Shown in pieces: positions 35,015-46,245 of a stretch of 64,000 bases of DNA. The stretch lies in NCBI RefSeq assembly GCF_004138125.1, contig NZ_RXHS01000012.1, positions 1 to 64,000 of the forward strand, written 5' to 3'. The notes under the pieces were generated by a model. That model was not told the DNA's origin. It ran no database searches and saw only the letters and a list, made by a program, of their open reading frames with translations. The stretch is from Seramator thermalis. Its GTDB lineage: Bacteria; Bacteroidota; Bacteroidia; Bacteroidales; Dysgonomonadaceae. Position 1 is the stretch's first letter; the number at the start of each line of letters is the position of its first letter. Position numbers and translations under genes: made by a program.

Positions 35015-37453
35015 TTATATCAAATCGACAACCGTGATGCCGGAACCCCCGAATTGCACATGTTCATCGCCGAAACGGGCGACGCCGTTCACCGTTCGCA
35101 AATAATCGCGAATAATCTGACGCAAAGCGCCCGTGCCCGTCCCGTGAAGAATGCGGACGCGCGAAATATTTAATTGAATGGCATCGTCGATGAAATACAT
35201 AACGGCCTGCAACGCTTCGTCACCCCGCATTCCTCTGACGTCGATATCGGGTTTGAAATTCAATTTCTTTTCGTACATCAAATCGCGCGTATTCGACGAT
35301 TTTTTTTGTTCTTTCTTCAGTTGATTGTTGCTGACACGTTCGAGCTTTTCCAATCCGACCGAAGATTTGATCATGCCGAAAGCCACTACAGCCTTTTTGT
35401 CGTTTATTTCGAGAATTTCGCCCAACGTGGTTTGACCTTTCATGCGCACCACATCGCCAGTGGCAAGAGGAATTGAGGCCAATTCGGCAGCACGCACCGG
35501 TTTTTTCGGCCGATGCAAAACCTTTTTGTCCATTTTGGACACATCGGCATGATTAAGGTCGGAAGCTGCAACCTTTTCCTTAAACTCATTGAGAGTCTGA
35601 CGTGCCTGCTTCGTCTTTTCCTTTTCGGCCTGTGTTTCACGAATTTGGCGAATGGTCTGCTCAATTTTTACGTTAGTTTCCGACAATAGCTTTTCGGCTT
35701 CTTCTTTGGCTTGCGCCAAAATCAGTTTTTTTTGTGTATTTATTTCGTCCAAACTCGATTGGTACTTTTCGGAAAGCTCTTCCATTCGTTTGCGTTCGCG
35801 ACGAATTTCATCGCGTTTGCGCTCCCAATATCGTTTGTCGCGCGAAATATCCTGTAAATATTTGTCCATATTGATATAATCGCTTCCGACAATTTCGGAA
35901 GCTTCGGCGATCACCTCTTCGGGCAAACCAATTTTTCGGGCAATTTCCACCGCAAACGAACTTCCCGGATTTCCGATGGACAATTGAAACAGAGGCTGCA
36001 TCTCGTGTCTGTCGTAGAGCATCGCCCCGTTGATGACGCCTTCGTGCTCGTTGGCATAATGCTTCAGATTCTGATAATGCGTGGTGATGACGCCAAACGC
36101 CTTGCGTTCGTTGAAACGATGCAGCAACGATTGCGCAATGGCTGCACCGATTTGTGGTTCGGTTCCGCTGCCAAATTCATCGATCAGCAGCAGCGACTGT
36201 TCATTGCAGTTTTTCAGAAAAAACTTCATATTGTTCAGGTGCGAACTATAGGTCGAAAGGTCGTTTTCGATAGATTGTTCGTCGCCGATATCGATAAAGA
36301 TGTCGCGAAAAATACCTACCTGCGAATTTTCTTTCAGCGGAATCAACAAGCCGCATTGCACCATATACTGGAGCAATCCTGCAGTTTTGAGACAAACCGA
36401 TTTGCCGCCGGCATTGGGACCCGAAATAATCAAAATCCGATTTGTTTCGTCGAGGGTGATATCGAGCGGAACGACTTTTCGATTTTGTTTCTGAAACGAC
36501 AGATAGAGCAACGGATGGACGGCTTGTACCCAATCCATCAAAGGCCTGTTTTCTAACGGGGGTTTGATGGCATTGATTTGTAGAGCGAACCGGGCTTTTG
36601 CACGAATGAAATCTATTTCGGCCAGAAAATCGTACGAAACCGACAAATCGGGCAAAAACGGGCGCAAATAGTTTGCGAATTCCGTTAAAATACGAATAAT
36701 TTCGCGTCGTTCCTCGCTTTCGAGTTCACGAATGCGGTTATTGGCTTCCACCACTTCCGAAGGTTCTATATAAACCGTCTTTCCGGAAGCCGACTCGTCA
36801 TGCACGATACCTTTTATTTTTCGTTTGAAGGCAGGGTTTACGGGGATCACCAATCGTCCGTCGCGCATGCTCGGCGATACATCTTTTTCGACCAGTCCCT
36901 CCGATTGCGCATTGCGCAAAATTGCATTCAGTGTTTTGGAAATACTTCCCATGGTAGAAGTGAGCTGACGACGAATGTCGGCCAGTTCTTTCGAAGCATT
37001 ATCGCGGATTTGACCGAAAGCATCCAAAATCCCATCAATTTTTTTGATCATGTCGGGATAAACGACCACATTTTCGGTTAATGCCCGTAATTCGGGATAA
37101 CGAGGCGCCTTTTCGTCGTCGCGACGCAAAAAAGCCACAATAGCATGAATGGTTTGCAACGAACGACGCAATTCGAACAGCGTTTGCTGCTCGATCCAAG
37201 AACCCTCGATGCGCATGCGCTTCAACATGGGGCGCACATCAAAAAAATTGTCGGAAGGAAAAGCATCTTCTTCCTGCAAAATGCGGACAAACTCCTCAGT
37301 CTGCGTCAACCATCGTTGGATTTCGTCAAATGAAGAAGAAAACGACATGTTCTCGGTGCGCTCTTTGCCCAGCGTACTTAAGCACTGATCGATAATATAG
37401 TGCCGAATTTTTTGAAATTCGATTTTTTGTTCGAAATTTTCGGGGTATGTCAC
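35015..37453 (-). CDS. mutS2: MutS2 family ATPase/endonuclease
   Basis: 812 residues with the full MutS2 layout: helical core domains at about 1-300, the MutS-type ATPase with ISGPNAGGKSVCLKTAGLLQ (Walker A), LLIDEFGSGTEP (Walker B) and THYQNLKHYA, a long charged coiled coil at about 510-620, and a C-terminal Smr domain (DIDVRGMRGDEALQAVMYFI and ILHGTGTGALRQIIRDYL). MutS2 acts on stalled ribosomes and recombination structures. The first ATG (MTYPENFEQKIEF) is the natural start. Confidence 0.96.
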   Translation of the reverse strand: MTYPENFEQKIEFQKIRHYIIDQCLSTLGKERTENMSFSSSFDEIQRWLTQTEEFVRILQEEDAFPSDNFFDVRPMLKRMRIEGSWIEQQTLFELRRSLQTIHAIVAFLRRDDEKAPRYPELRALTENVVVYPDMIKKIDGILDAFGQIRDNASKELADIRRQLTSTMGSISKTLNAILRNAQSEGLVEKDVSPSMRDGRLVIPVNPAFKRKIKGIVHDESASGKTVYIEPSEVVEANNRIRELESEERREIIRILTEFANYLRPFLPDLSVSYDFLAEIDFIRAKARFALQINAIKPPLENRPLMDWVQAVHPLLYLSFQKQNRKVVPLDITLDETNRILIISGPNAGGKSVCLKTAGLLQYMVQCGLLIPLKENSQVGIFRDIFIDIGDEQSIENDLSTYSSHLNNMKFFLKNCNEQSLLLIDEFGSGTEPQIGAAIAQSLLHRFNERKAFGVITTHYQNLKHYANEHEGVINGAMLYDRHEMQPLFQLSIGNPGSSFAVEIARKIGLPEEVIAEASEIVGSDYINMDKYLQDISRDKRYWERKRDEIRRERKRMEELSEKYQSSLDEINTQKKLILAQAKEEAEKLLSETNVKIEQTIRQIRETQAEKEKTKQARQTLNEFKEKVAASDLNHADVSKMDKKVLHRPKKPVRAAELASIPLATGDVVRMKGQTTLGEILEINDKKAVVAFGMIKSSVGLEKLERVSNNQLKKEQKKSSNTRDLMYEKKLNFKPDIDVRGMRGDEALQAVMYFIDDAIQLNISRVRILHGTGTGALRQIIRDYLRTVNGVARFGDEHVQFGGSGITVVDLI

Positions 37454-37731
37454 GTTCCTTCGCCTGTATTATAAATTCGGCTACAAAATTACATCAATTA
37501 ATTCGATTTCTCTTCTTCGCTATGATGAAGACTCTCTTTTCGAAAGTTCAGAAATGGTACTTGTTTTCTTTGGTGTATGGATTCGACGATTATTTCGGAC
37601 AATGGCAAGAAAATAACCATCACGGAAAAAGATTTAAGAGTATTCTTTTTGGAATAAATCTCGATTTTCTATTAATGATCAAGAGTTGTCCTATTTTTTG
37701 AAAAAATTAATCCGCACGAAAAAAATGAAAA

Positions 37732-38736
37732 CTATTTTGAGGTCCCGTCGTATGCCCATTTCAAATAAACGGCGCCCCAAGTGAATCCTGCACCAAAAGC
37801 AGTAAGAATGATATTGTCTCCTTTTTTCAGTTTCGGCTCCCATTCCCACAAACAAAGGGGGATAGTTCCGGCGCTTGTATTGCCATATTTTTCGATGTTG
37901 ATCATTACTTTATCGCGTGACAATCCTGTGCGGTCGATAGCAGCATCGATGATTCGCATATTGGCTTGATGAGGAACAAACCAATCGACGTCGTCTTTGG
38001 AGAGATTGTTTTTTTGCATAATTTCGACGGAGACATCAGCCATATTCTTCACAGCATATTTAAAAACAGTTTTTCCGTCTTGACGAACAGTATGTTCCTT
38101 TTTTTCGACGGTTTCGTGTGTGGCAGGAAATTTACTTCCGCCTGCTTTCATTTGCAATGGCTCATACCCCACGCCGTCGGTGTGTAATATAGTGTCAATA
38201 ATGCCAACATCTTCGGAAGAAGGTTCGATAAGAACAGCACCCACTGCATCGCCAAACAACGGACATGTATTACGATCGGAGTAGTTGGTTATGGCCGACA
38301 TTTTGTCTCCGGCCAGGAGGATAACTTTTTTATATCGTCCGGACAGAATAAGACCATTACAAACCTCGAGTCCAAAAATAAATCCGGAGCATGCAGCCTC
38401 CATATCGAAACAGAACGCATTTTTTATGCCGTTTGCTTCGGCAACGATCGAAGCAGTCGATGGAAAAATATGGTCGGGTGTGGATGTAGCAAATATCAGA
38501 GCATCAATTTCTTCGGCTCGAGTATTTGTTTTGCGAAGCAATTCGGCCACAGCAGGCGAACCAAGTTCAGACACTCCCTTATTTTCGCCCTTCAATATCC
38601 GACGTTCCTTAATTCCTACTCGCGTAGTAATCCATTCGTCATTCGTATCTACCATCGTGCTTATCTCATCGTTGGTGAGAATATAATCAGGAACGCAGGC
38701 CGAAATTCCTGTTATAACAGCGTTTATTTTTTCCAT
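37732..38736 (-). CDS. fabH: 3-oxoacyl-ACP synthase III
   Basis: Starts fatty acid synthesis by condensing acetyl-CoA with malonyl-ACP. 334 residues; catalytic C116 in [12 protein letters not shown], His in [11 protein letters not shown] (about 254) and Asn in KYGNTSAGT (about 285). It follows rpmF after about 90 bases that contain a terminator hairpin, so the two are probably partly uncoupled. The order DUF177-rpmF-fabH is conserved in many bacteria. Confidence 0.96.
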   Translation of the reverse strand: MEKINAVITGISACVPDYILTNDEISTMVDTNDEWITTRVGIKERRILKGENKGVSELGSPAVAELLRKTNTRAEEIDALIFATSTPDHIFPSTASIVAEANGIKNAFCFDMEAACSGFIFGLEVCNGLILSGRYKKVILLAGDKMSAITNYSDRNTCPLFGDAVGAVLIEPSSEDVGIIDTILHTDGVGYEPLQMKAGGSKFPATHETVEKKEHTVRQDGKTVFKYAVKNMADVSVEIMQKNNLSKDDVDWFVPHQANMRIIDAAIDRTGLSRDKVMINIEKYGNTSAGTIPLCLWEWEPKLKKGDNIILTAFGAGFTWGAVYLKWAYDGTSK

Positions 38737-38762
38737 CTGTACAAAAATTATTCTAAAAAAAG

Positions 38763-38794
38763 CCCCGAAAAAACGTAAATGCGCTTTCTCAGGG
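38763..38794 (-). terminator. Terminator or attenuator between rpmF and fabH
   Basis: CCCCGAAAAAACG (38763-38775) pairs with CGCTTTCTCAGGG (38782-38794) over 13 positions including three G-U pairs when read on the minus strand, followed by CTTTTTTTAG. Partial read-through would let fabH be made at a lower level than L32. Confidence 0.7.
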
Positions 38795-38827
38795 TTTTAT
38801 TACCGTAAGCTGTTTGAGGAAGAGTTA

Positions 38828-39013
38828 TTAAGCAGTAGCCGTTTTGTCGATAGCTAATTTTCCTCTGTAGTAACCACACTCACCGCACACGGTGTGATAA
38901 ATGTGCCATGCTCCACAATTGGGGCAAATTGCCATTGTAGGCAATTTTGCGTGGTCGTGCGAACGTCTTTTTCCCTGTCTTGCTGACGATTGTCTTCGTT
39001 TAGGATGTGCCAT
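38828..39013 (-). CDS. rpmF: 50S ribosomal protein L32
   Basis: 61 residues: MAHPKRRQSSARQGKRRSHD at the N-terminus, then a CPNCG...CGECG zinc ribbon (cysteines in AICPNCGAWHIYHTVCGECG) and YYRGKLAIDK. All four zinc cysteines are present, so this is the zinc-binding form. 27 bases after the DUF177 gene. Confidence 0.97.
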   Translation of the reverse strand: MAHPKRRQSSARQGKRRSHDHAKLPTMAICPNCGAWHIYHTVCGECGYYRGKLAIDKTATA

Positions 39014-39040
39014 ATCGTTGTTGTATTATTTATGAATTGT

Positions 39041-39634
39041 TTAATTGTAATTTTCGTCAAAGTTAATGTCTTTCAGTACGTCCCAGCGAGGATCGCCGGT
39101 TTCTGCAGTATCCTCAATATCGGTACTCTTACCATCATCAAAATCTTCCGTATCTTCCACATCGTCGGGATCGTTACTATCCACGGCACGATGCTTCTGC
39201 AACTTTTTCGACATAATTCGGTTGCATTTGCCCGGTTCGTGAATGTGTTTCATCGGAATATCAAGAGCGATAAATTCGTAAAGAAACCAAGCAATATTTA
39301 TTTCTCCTTCCTCTTCCGGTATGATAATAATTTCATCGCTTTCTTCGGAATATTCTTTGCCAAATTTTACGATAAAATGATTGTCCGACTCAATTTCCTG
39401 ATCCATTTCATCGAGACAACGATCACAAGGAATTTGAACAATCCCATGAACATGAAATTTGAAATCGAACGTGGAAGACACTCTCTTGACAGAGAGTTCT
39501 ACTTTCACGTTTCCTTTTTTTACCTCGTCGCCGTCAATGGCTTCGAAATATTTTCTATCCAACTGATACTCATAATTATGAGTCCCTGCAGAAAGATTTT
39601 TAAGGGGAATATTATATAAGCTGAATTTAGTCAC
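39041..39634 (-). CDS. DUF177/YceD protein
   Basis: 197 residues. The core has the YceD pattern IVQIPCDRCLDEMDQEIESD and INIAWFLYEFIALDIPMKHI, with HEPGKCNRIM near the end of the core. The C-terminal 50 residues are strongly acidic (DSNDPDDVEDTEDFDD) and probably disordered. YceD proteins are linked to 23S rRNA maturation and always sit next to rpmF, as here. Confidence 0.9.
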   Translation of the reverse strand: MTKFSLYNIPLKNLSAGTHNYEYQLDRKYFEAIDGDEVKKGNVKVELSVKRVSSTFDFKFHVHGIVQIPCDRCLDEMDQEIESDNHFIVKFGKEYSEESDEIIIIPEEEGEINIAWFLYEFIALDIPMKHIHEPGKCNRIMSKKLQKHRAVDSNDPDDVEDTEDFDDGKSTDIEDTAETGDPRWDVLKDINFDENYN

Positions 39635-39729
39635 CTTTTTTTCTCAAAATAAAGCGGTGCAAAGATAATAATTTTTTTCTTCACACCGTTTATATCTGCA
39701 CTATTTTATTTTACCTTGCCCCAAAACGT

Positions 39730-40833
39730 TTAAACCTTGTATTCTTCGGCAGCCCGGAGGACGATCTGCTGCATCCTGTCGAAATTTTCTTCGAGACTTT
39801 CGAGCAAACGAAATTGTGCTTTGGTTCGAATTAAATTGTGATTGCCATATTCAATTTTATAATAGGTATCGCCGTTGAGATAATCGGTAAGGAAACGAAC
39901 GATTTGCATGTAGGTGAGCAGTTTAGCGCCGAAAGCAAGGTTATCGATTTCGATATCTGTAAGGAACGAAATGGCATTTTTCAGATAGCCTTTGGCGTAA
40001 TTTTCGAAAATTTCGAGATTCACGCCCACTTTGTCGAGATTTTTATCGTCTTCGGCACCGGTATTAGCTCCTGTGCGAATAAAATCGCCAAAATCGGAGA
40101 GAACATATCCGGGCATTACCGTATCCAGATCAACCACGCATAATACCTGACCGTCGTTGTCGAACAAAATATTATTGACCTTTGTGTCGCAATGATTTAT
40201 TCGTTTCGGAAGTTTTCCTTCGCGATGAAGACGTTCGGGCAAGCACATTTCATAAGCCCGACTTTCAATTTCTTTAATCAGATCGTCCACTTCCATCACG
40301 CGTCCCACTCTGTCGCGATTGACTGCTTGTCGAAACTCTTCGAGGCGAAATTCCATATTATGAAAATCAGGAATAGTTTCATGCAACGGATCTCCCGGAA
40401 GATCGGATAACATCAATTGAAAATCGCCAAAAGCGATTCCGGCTCTATAGGCTAAGCCGGGATTGATTTCGTCGTAGCTTTTGCTATCGCGAATAAAAAT
40501 CGTCATTCTCCAAAAATTGCCATCTGCATCTTCAAAATATAATTTCCCTTCAAGTGTCGGAACAAGAGTCAACACTTTGCGATCGATATCCGTTTCGCCA
40601 CGTTCGATCAATTTTTGGCGAATGTGCATGGTCACACGCAAAATATTGCTCTGCAATGCGGGAACATCTTTAAAAATGGAATGATTGATGCGTTGCAGCA
40701 CATACTCGTTATTGCCGTTTGTCACCTTAAATGAATCGTTGATGTGGCCGGCACCGAGAGGTTTTATTTCGATATTTTCCGAAAGAGGTACGAAATATGA
40801 AACAATGTTCTTCAGTTTTTGAACGTTTGGCAT
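39730..40833 (-). CDS. Aminoglycoside-phosphotransferase-fold sugar kinase (NahK-like)
   Basis: 367 residues. Kinase-fold motifs: IKPLGAGHINDSFKV (nucleotide loop), EYVLQRINHSIF (ATP-site Lys/Arg region), the catalytic loop RINHCDTKVNNILFD (HxDxxxxN) and VVDLDTVMPGYVLSDFGD (metal Asp). This pattern fits N-acetylhexosamine 1-kinases, which feed a nucleotidyltransferase. Substrate unproven. Gene stands 41 bases after the CBM9-like gene. Confidence 0.8.
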   Translation of the reverse strand: MPNVQKLKNIVSYFVPLSENIEIKPLGAGHINDSFKVTNGNNEYVLQRINHSIFKDVPALQSNILRVTMHIRQKLIERGETDIDRKVLTLVPTLEGKLYFEDADGNFWRMTIFIRDSKSYDEINPGLAYRAGIAFGDFQLMLSDLPGDPLHETIPDFHNMEFRLEEFRQAVNRDRVGRVMEVDDLIKEIESRAYEMCLPERLHREGKLPKRINHCDTKVNNILFDNDGQVLCVVDLDTVMPGYVLSDFGDFIRTGANTGAEDDKNLDKVGVNLEIFENYAKGYLKNAISFLTDIEIDNLAFGAKLLTYMQIVRFLTDYLNGDTYYKIEYGNHNLIRTKAQFRLLESLEENFDRMQQIVLRAAEEYKV

Positions 40834-40874
40834 AAAATTACAATATTTTTTAGTTGTTATTTAATGTGGTTTTC

Positions 40875-41531
40875 TCATTCCATTTCGAGTTGTCCGAAAA
40901 ATTGGGGGACATGGAAGTTTGGCTTTGGAGTAGAAATAGGGCTCCATGTCAAAAAATGCGGCTCATTAGTTAAGTCGCCACATTTATAAAAGTTGGCTCT
41001 TAATATTTTTTGTGAAAGAGATTCTTTAGGCGCAAAACGCAATAGATTTTTCGGAATTTCGAGATACAGTGACCAGTCGCTTACCTGATTCCCATTTTTT
41101 TCGTAGCGATGAATAACGCTTGCATGACGAAAAACCGATGCCATTTCGTCGGTCGAAAATTTGATCGATTCTTCACGACTTTGATGGAGCGATGCCAACA
41201 AAACGCCATTGGCATTGCATTCGAAATTGCAATATAAAGTTGATTCGTTATCTCGCTGTACGAAAAATTCTACACAACTATCCTGCCATACAGGATCAAA
41301 ATCATGTGTACAAACTGTTCGCAGCTTTTCTCCAAAAACATTATAAAGCAAAAACAATCGCTCTCCATCATGGGCTGCATGTACCGTTGCTTGGAGAAAC
41401 TTGGGGAAATCTTCTCTCCAATTGACGTTGTCAATGTGTGCTTCGACGCCTACTTCGTTAAGATATTTTATTCGGTCGAAAACATTATTTTGATCGGCAA
41501 TGTGTTGATTGGGCACTTTCAGAGTTTTCAT
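40875..41531 (-). CDS. CBM9-like domain protein
   Basis: 218 residues, no signal peptide. The sequence LFLLYNVFGEKLRTV, then DPVWQDSCVEFFVQRDNEST and LYCNFECNANGVLLAS matches the carbohydrate-binding module family 9-like (DOMON-related) beta-sandwich proteins of Bacteroidetes. Role unknown; between malQ and the sugar kinase, hence probably in carbohydrate metabolism. Confidence 0.75.
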   Translation of the reverse strand: MKTLKVPNQHIADQNNVFDRIKYLNEVGVEAHIDNVNWREDFPKFLQATVHAAHDGERLFLLYNVFGEKLRTVCTHDFDPVWQDSCVEFFVQRDNESTLYCNFECNANGVLLASLHQSREESIKFSTDEMASVFRHASVIHRYEKNGNQVSDWSLYLEIPKNLLRFAPKESLSQKILRANFYKCGDLTNEPHFLTWSPISTPKPNFHVPQFFGQLEME

Positions 41532-41646
41532 CGAGTACAGAATGTTGGCTTAATGATTTGTATATGGCACAAAGTTAATGAATAAAAACAAAAACGGAAA
41601 CCTTTATAATCAAGGAATCCGTTTATAAAAAAATTCGTCAACGATT

Positions 41647-44316
41647 TTATCTGTTGCGAGTACTCATTTTCCGGATTTCGGAGTTTAACGAATCCGCTTG
41701 AAGTAGTTTTTCGAGCGAGAGGTGCATTTTGTAACACCAATAATGATCGGGGTTTGCAGGAACATTGATTCGCTCGGCTTGATCATTCGGATTGCGTAAT
41801 GCTTCGTCAATCGACATCCAATCCTGCCAGGGAAGAATTACCCACATTGCAGTAGAATCGAGGTGTTTCTGCAAAATCATTTTGCACAAATCGGGAGTAC
41901 ATTCTTCGGGAGCCGGACCTTGAAGATGAAGCACAGAGTTGAAATAGGTCTGTGTAACCTCCCTGTTTTCTTTCCACCAGGCTCGAATTGGCGACATATC
42001 ATGAGTAGATGTTGTGCATACCGACAAATAAGGCAATTGAGCCAAATCTGAAAACCGAACATGCGGATTTTTTGGCATTCGCTGAATTTCCAAACTCAAA
42101 ATCTTCAATTCATTCATCACCGAAGGCACACAATCCGGAACCATTCCCAAATCTTCCCCACATGCCAGCATGGAAGTGGAGGAAATGAGTTCGGGCAATT
42201 TTTTCATCGCCTGTTCACGCCAAAAATAATTGTGGCGGCGATAAAAAAAATCGTCATACAAGCGGTTGAAGGCATTTTTTGTATTATCGTCCAAATAACG
42301 GAACGAATAAGTGTATTGCGCCGTGATGCGCGGATGAAATTTGTTGAATTCTATTCTGTCTCTCACAAACAACACTTCGGCACACAAGGCCATCAACCCG
42401 TCGCGAATGCGTTTGTTTTTGGTGGTATCGACATTGGGAAAAAGATTTTTTATTTTCAACTGAGAATTACACTCCTCACGGAGCCTAAAACTACCCTCAC
42501 CTACTGCTTGCAGATAATTCATTTTCACTTCTTCGGCGAATTCTCCGAAAAAATCGGAGAGAAACTCTTCACGAATGAAGGGTTTAGTCATCCTGTCTTC
42601 GTCGAAAGGAATTCCTGCACGCCTAATTTCTTCGGGATAATAAGGTAGTGCCGGGCTGAAATGGCCAAGCAATCCGTTGACTGCATCGATAGGAATTTCC
42701 CAAATTCGGAAGAAGCCTAATATGTGATCGATTCGATATGCATCGAAATAGTCAGACATCTTGATAAAACGTTTTTTCCACCAATCGAAATGTTCTTCTT
42801 CCATCTCTCGCCAATTGTAGGTGGGGAATCCCCAATTCTGTCCCTCGACGGCAAAATCGTCGGGAGGAGCACCCGTTTGTGTATCCATATTGAACAGACG
42901 AGCATTGGTCCACGCATCCACACTGTTGCGATTGATTCCGATCGGGATATCGCCTTTCAACGCAACGCCTTTCAAATGTGCATATTCTTTGACTTGCGTA
43001 AGTTGCCGATGAAGCAAAAATTGAATGAAATTATTGAAATCGAATTCATTTTTCGCCTCCAAATCCGAATCGAGGAGCAGTTGTAAATTGTTTGGGTCAT
43101 ATTCCGCAAAACTCCCCCATTCGGCAAAACGGACAGTATGATATTTATCTCTCAGATAACAATAACAACTGTATGCGAAAAGCCATTCTTTGTTGTTTTC
43201 GTAAAATTTTCCGTATTCGTTCGAGACGGATATTTTTTGGAATTCTTGAGCGAATAACTCCCGGTAGTATCTAAACTTTAAGTTTAAAACTGCTTCGTAA
43301 TCCACTCTATCTAATCCATTTAAAACTTTTGCCTCTCGTAGGTAACTCTCATTTTCAGATTTGTCGCGAAGCGGATGTTCCTTCATTCCGAGGTAGAGGG
43401 GATGCAGTGCATGAACAGATATGGCACTATATGGATAAGAATCTCTCCATGTTTTGGTTGCGGTGGTGTCATTAATCGGCAAAATCTGAATAATGTGCAT
43501 TCCCGTCATTGCAGCCCAGTCAATCATTTTTTTCAGGTCGAGAAAATCTCCTATTCCGAAACTATCGTTCGAACGAAGGGAGAACACCGGAATGGCAACT
43601 CCCGTTCCTTTGTAATTGTAAAACGAATACCTGAACGCAATGGAGTTTTCGACATATACTTCTTTAAAAGACAAATCTGAAGGGAATTTTCGATTCTCTC
43701 CGTCTTCCCATTTTACAACCTCATTGTCCGATTGGCGAACAATCACAAATTTATATTCTTGAGAATTCTTAAGCCCTGCCGCATTCAACAGCAATTGCCA
43801 TTGTCCGTCGCCCACAAAAGTGAAAGGAACAGATTTTTTCAAATCCCAATTACCCAACGTTTCGCCTTCGCCCGAAATCACCAACAGCTGATTTTTTTCG
43901 ACATACGGACAAACTACATTTAATAAAACACTTTCGGTAGAAATTTGAGGAATAAACGTTTGTTTGGTACGAAAAAAAACACTTTCGGTAAAAACCGACG
44001 AATAAAGATATTGATGATAAGGCACGTCTCTCCAATGATCTACAATATCAAAACTCAGGTTCGGAGCCAAATGTACACATCGAGGTAGTCCCCACTCGTG
44101 TCTCACAGAGGTCTTTCCTTCTCTGATGAAATAATAATATTCGATGGATGAAATGTCGGAAACGCACAATGTTGAAGTCCAAATGTTACCTTCGACAGGG
44201 ATCAATTCCAAAGCCTTTCGTTCATCGAAATTTCCAAGCTCTGGAGTTGAACCGCAAATACACACTTGCTGTCCCCAAGTCGTGCCATACTCAATCTGAA
44301 AAGTTAACCACGTCAT
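41647..44316 (-). CDS. malQ: 4-alpha-glucanotransferase with N-terminal starch-binding domains
   Basis: 889 residues from ATG 44316 (MTWLTFQIEYGTTWGQQVCI). Two CBM20-type domains at about 1-110 and 120-240 (CGSTPELGNFDERKA and ISGEGETLGNWDLKKS), then the GH77 catalytic domain: nucleophile Asp in DAYRIDHILGFFRIWEIP, acid/base Glu in ACGEDLGMVPDCVPSVM, and the TSTHDMSPIRAWW segment. It rearranges maltodextrins, e.g. glycogen-derived chains. The long insert and the two CBM20 units are usual for Bacteroidetes and plant DPE2-type enzymes. Confidence 0.95.
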   Translation of the reverse strand: MTWLTFQIEYGTTWGQQVCICGSTPELGNFDERKALELIPVEGNIWTSTLCVSDISSIEYYYFIREGKTSVRHEWGLPRCVHLAPNLSFDIVDHWRDVPYHQYLYSSVFTESVFFRTKQTFIPQISTESVLLNVVCPYVEKNQLLVISGEGETLGNWDLKKSVPFTFVGDGQWQLLLNAAGLKNSQEYKFVIVRQSDNEVVKWEDGENRKFPSDLSFKEVYVENSIAFRYSFYNYKGTGVAIPVFSLRSNDSFGIGDFLDLKKMIDWAAMTGMHIIQILPINDTTATKTWRDSYPYSAISVHALHPLYLGMKEHPLRDKSENESYLREAKVLNGLDRVDYEAVLNLKFRYYRELFAQEFQKISVSNEYGKFYENNKEWLFAYSCYCYLRDKYHTVRFAEWGSFAEYDPNNLQLLLDSDLEAKNEFDFNNFIQFLLHRQLTQVKEYAHLKGVALKGDIPIGINRNSVDAWTNARLFNMDTQTGAPPDDFAVEGQNWGFPTYNWREMEEEHFDWWKKRFIKMSDYFDAYRIDHILGFFRIWEIPIDAVNGLLGHFSPALPYYPEEIRRAGIPFDEDRMTKPFIREEFLSDFFGEFAEEVKMNYLQAVGEGSFRLREECNSQLKIKNLFPNVDTTKNKRIRDGLMALCAEVLFVRDRIEFNKFHPRITAQYTYSFRYLDDNTKNAFNRLYDDFFYRRHNYFWREQAMKKLPELISSTSMLACGEDLGMVPDCVPSVMNELKILSLEIQRMPKNPHVRFSDLAQLPYLSVCTTSTHDMSPIRAWWKENREVTQTYFNSVLHLQGPAPEECTPDLCKMILQKHLDSTAMWVILPWQDWMSIDEALRNPNDQAERINVPANPDHYWCYKMHLSLEKLLQADSLNSEIRKMSTRNR

Positions 44317-44485
44317 TCGATTAAATATTAGATAAATGATACTGTCTAATCGCGGCACTAAACATTTTCCGGATTATCTACGAGATTAAATTGGGCAAAA
44401 CTACATAATTTTCTGTCCGATAACTTCGTTATAAGACAGCAGTTAACTTTTAAATTTATGCAAACGATTGCAAAATTTGTAATCG

Positions 44486-46159
44486 TTAGGACAAGAATAA
44501 TAAAAGCATTAGTTGAGCAGTAATTACCCTTAAAAACATTGTCAATGGATATACCGTAGCATAGCCTACAGCGGGAATATCATTTCCTGCCGTTTGATTG
44601 GCGAAAGACAATGCGGGTGGATCGGTCATGCTTCCGGCGATTAATCCCATCAGCGTGAAATAGTTGATTTTGAAAACTTTTCTTGCGATTATACCAACAA
44701 TCAGAAGTGGAACCACAGTAATAATCATACCATATCCAATCCAACGATAACCACCATTAACTACCGTATCGACAAACCCTTCTCCGGCTCCCAAACCGAC
44801 GCATGCAAGAAACAAAGCAATTCCAATTTCGCGCAGCATCAGATTTGCACTCATGGTGGTGTAAGTAACCAATTTGTATTTCGGGCCGAATTTACTAATC
44901 AAAATTGCAACAATCAACGGACCTCCTGCAAGCCCGAGCTTGACAGGTTGAGGAATTCCGGGAAACATAAAAGGGACGCTCCCCAACAAAACGCCCAAAG
45001 CTATTCCGATAAAAATGCTGATCAGATTGGGTTCACGAAGACGTTTGAGCGAATTGCCCAAAACTTTTTCAACATTCGCAATAGCCTCTTCCGAACCAAC
45101 CACCGTTACTCGGTCACCTAATTGTAAGGGCAATCTTGCGTCCGCAATCAAATCGATTCCGGCCCTATTCACACGCGTGATATTCACGCCATACAACGAT
45201 CTCAATCTCAAGCTGCCAATTGTCCTCCCGTTGATTTCCGATTTTGTTATGCTGATACGACGTGAAACCAACTGCGAATCAAGTTTGTCCCAGTCGGAAC
45301 GATCCATATCTATTCTTTTTCCTATCAGAGCCTCAATGGTATCGATATTTTTCAAATTAGAAACTACCAATAATTTGTCATTTTCACACAAGACGGTTTC
45401 GGGTTGAGGGACAACGAGCTTGCCGGTTTGGGCATGCAATACACGGGAAACGACAAATTTTTTTTCAATCAACTTATTAATATCTTCGATGCTTTTCCCA
45501 AAAATTGCGGGGTTTAATACCTGCAACGAAAACATTTGAGCTTCGTTGAGTTTCGAATTATCAGAACTTTGAAAAGATTTATTTTCATGTTCAAAATTTA
45601 CTTTAAAAATAACTCTTATCAGTATGATTGTGAGTATTATACCTACAACTCCCAGCGGATAGGCAACCGCATATCCCATTGCGATAGATGGGTCGTTGGT
45701 TCCCGTGATATCAAAATAGGTTTGTTGCGCAGCACCGAGCCCCGGAGTATTGGTTACAGCGCCCGACATGATACCGACCATCGTCGAAATGGGAGTTCCT
45801 GTCACCAGATGAAGTACAAAAGCAGTAACAGCTCCTATCAGCACGATAGATGCGGCAAGCAAATTAAGAGTGATACCGCCTTGTTTGAAAGATGAAAAAA
45901 AGCTCGGTCCTACTTGCATACCGATGGAATAGACAAAAAGAATCAATCCAAACTCTTTCATAAAATGAAGCACGGGCTCTTCTATTTGCAATCCGAAATG
46001 GCCAAAAAAGATTCCTGTGAATAAAATCCAAGTCGTTCCGAGCGAAATGCCGAAAATTTTCACTTTCCCGAGCATGATCCCAATGGAAATTACCAAAGCA
46101 AAAACAAGTACAGAATGCGCAATACCTGTTCCTGCAAATAAATCGATCAACCATTGCAT
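44486..46159 (-). CDS. AspT/YidE-type transporter with two RCK_C domains
   Basis: 557 residues. Five hydrophobic segments at the N-terminus (about 10-185), two TrkA_C/RCK_C domains (about 205-370: [20 protein letters not shown] and [20 protein letters not shown]), then five further segments. Repeated signature [20 protein letters not shown] in the first half and [14 protein letters not shown] in the second matches the aspartate:alanine antiporter family. Substrate not known. A promoter is predicted about 90 bases upstream. Confidence 0.88.
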   Translation of the reverse strand: MQWLIDLFAGTGIAHSVLVFALVISIGIMLGKVKIFGISLGTTWILFTGIFFGHFGLQIEEPVLHFMKEFGLILFVYSIGMQVGPSFFSSFKQGGITLNLLAASIVLIGAVTAFVLHLVTGTPISTMVGIMSGAVTNTPGLGAAQQTYFDITGTNDPSIAMGYAVAYPLGVVGIILTIILIRVIFKVNFEHENKSFQSSDNSKLNEAQMFSLQVLNPAIFGKSIEDINKLIEKKFVVSRVLHAQTGKLVVPQPETVLCENDKLLVVSNLKNIDTIEALIGKRIDMDRSDWDKLDSQLVSRRISITKSEINGRTIGSLRLRSLYGVNITRVNRAGIDLIADARLPLQLGDRVTVVGSEEAIANVEKVLGNSLKRLREPNLISIFIGIALGVLLGSVPFMFPGIPQPVKLGLAGGPLIVAILISKFGPKYKLVTYTTMSANLMLREIGIALFLACVGLGAGEGFVDTVVNGGYRWIGYGMIITVVPLLIVGIIARKVFKINYFTLMGLIAGSMTDPPALSFANQTAGNDIPAVGYATVYPLTMFLRVITAQLMLLLFLS

Positions 46160-46245
46160 AATTTCTAAAATAAGATTTTTTTTCGATAATGAGTACGGCT
46201 GTAAACCTAAAACAAGTACTACCGCACGCGACGTATTTCAGCCGA

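Noticed and set aside
37447-37701. Plus-strand frame of 84 codons between mutS2 and fabH
   Set aside because: Starts inside mutS2; no domain or start signal; probably intergenic sequence upstream of mutS2.
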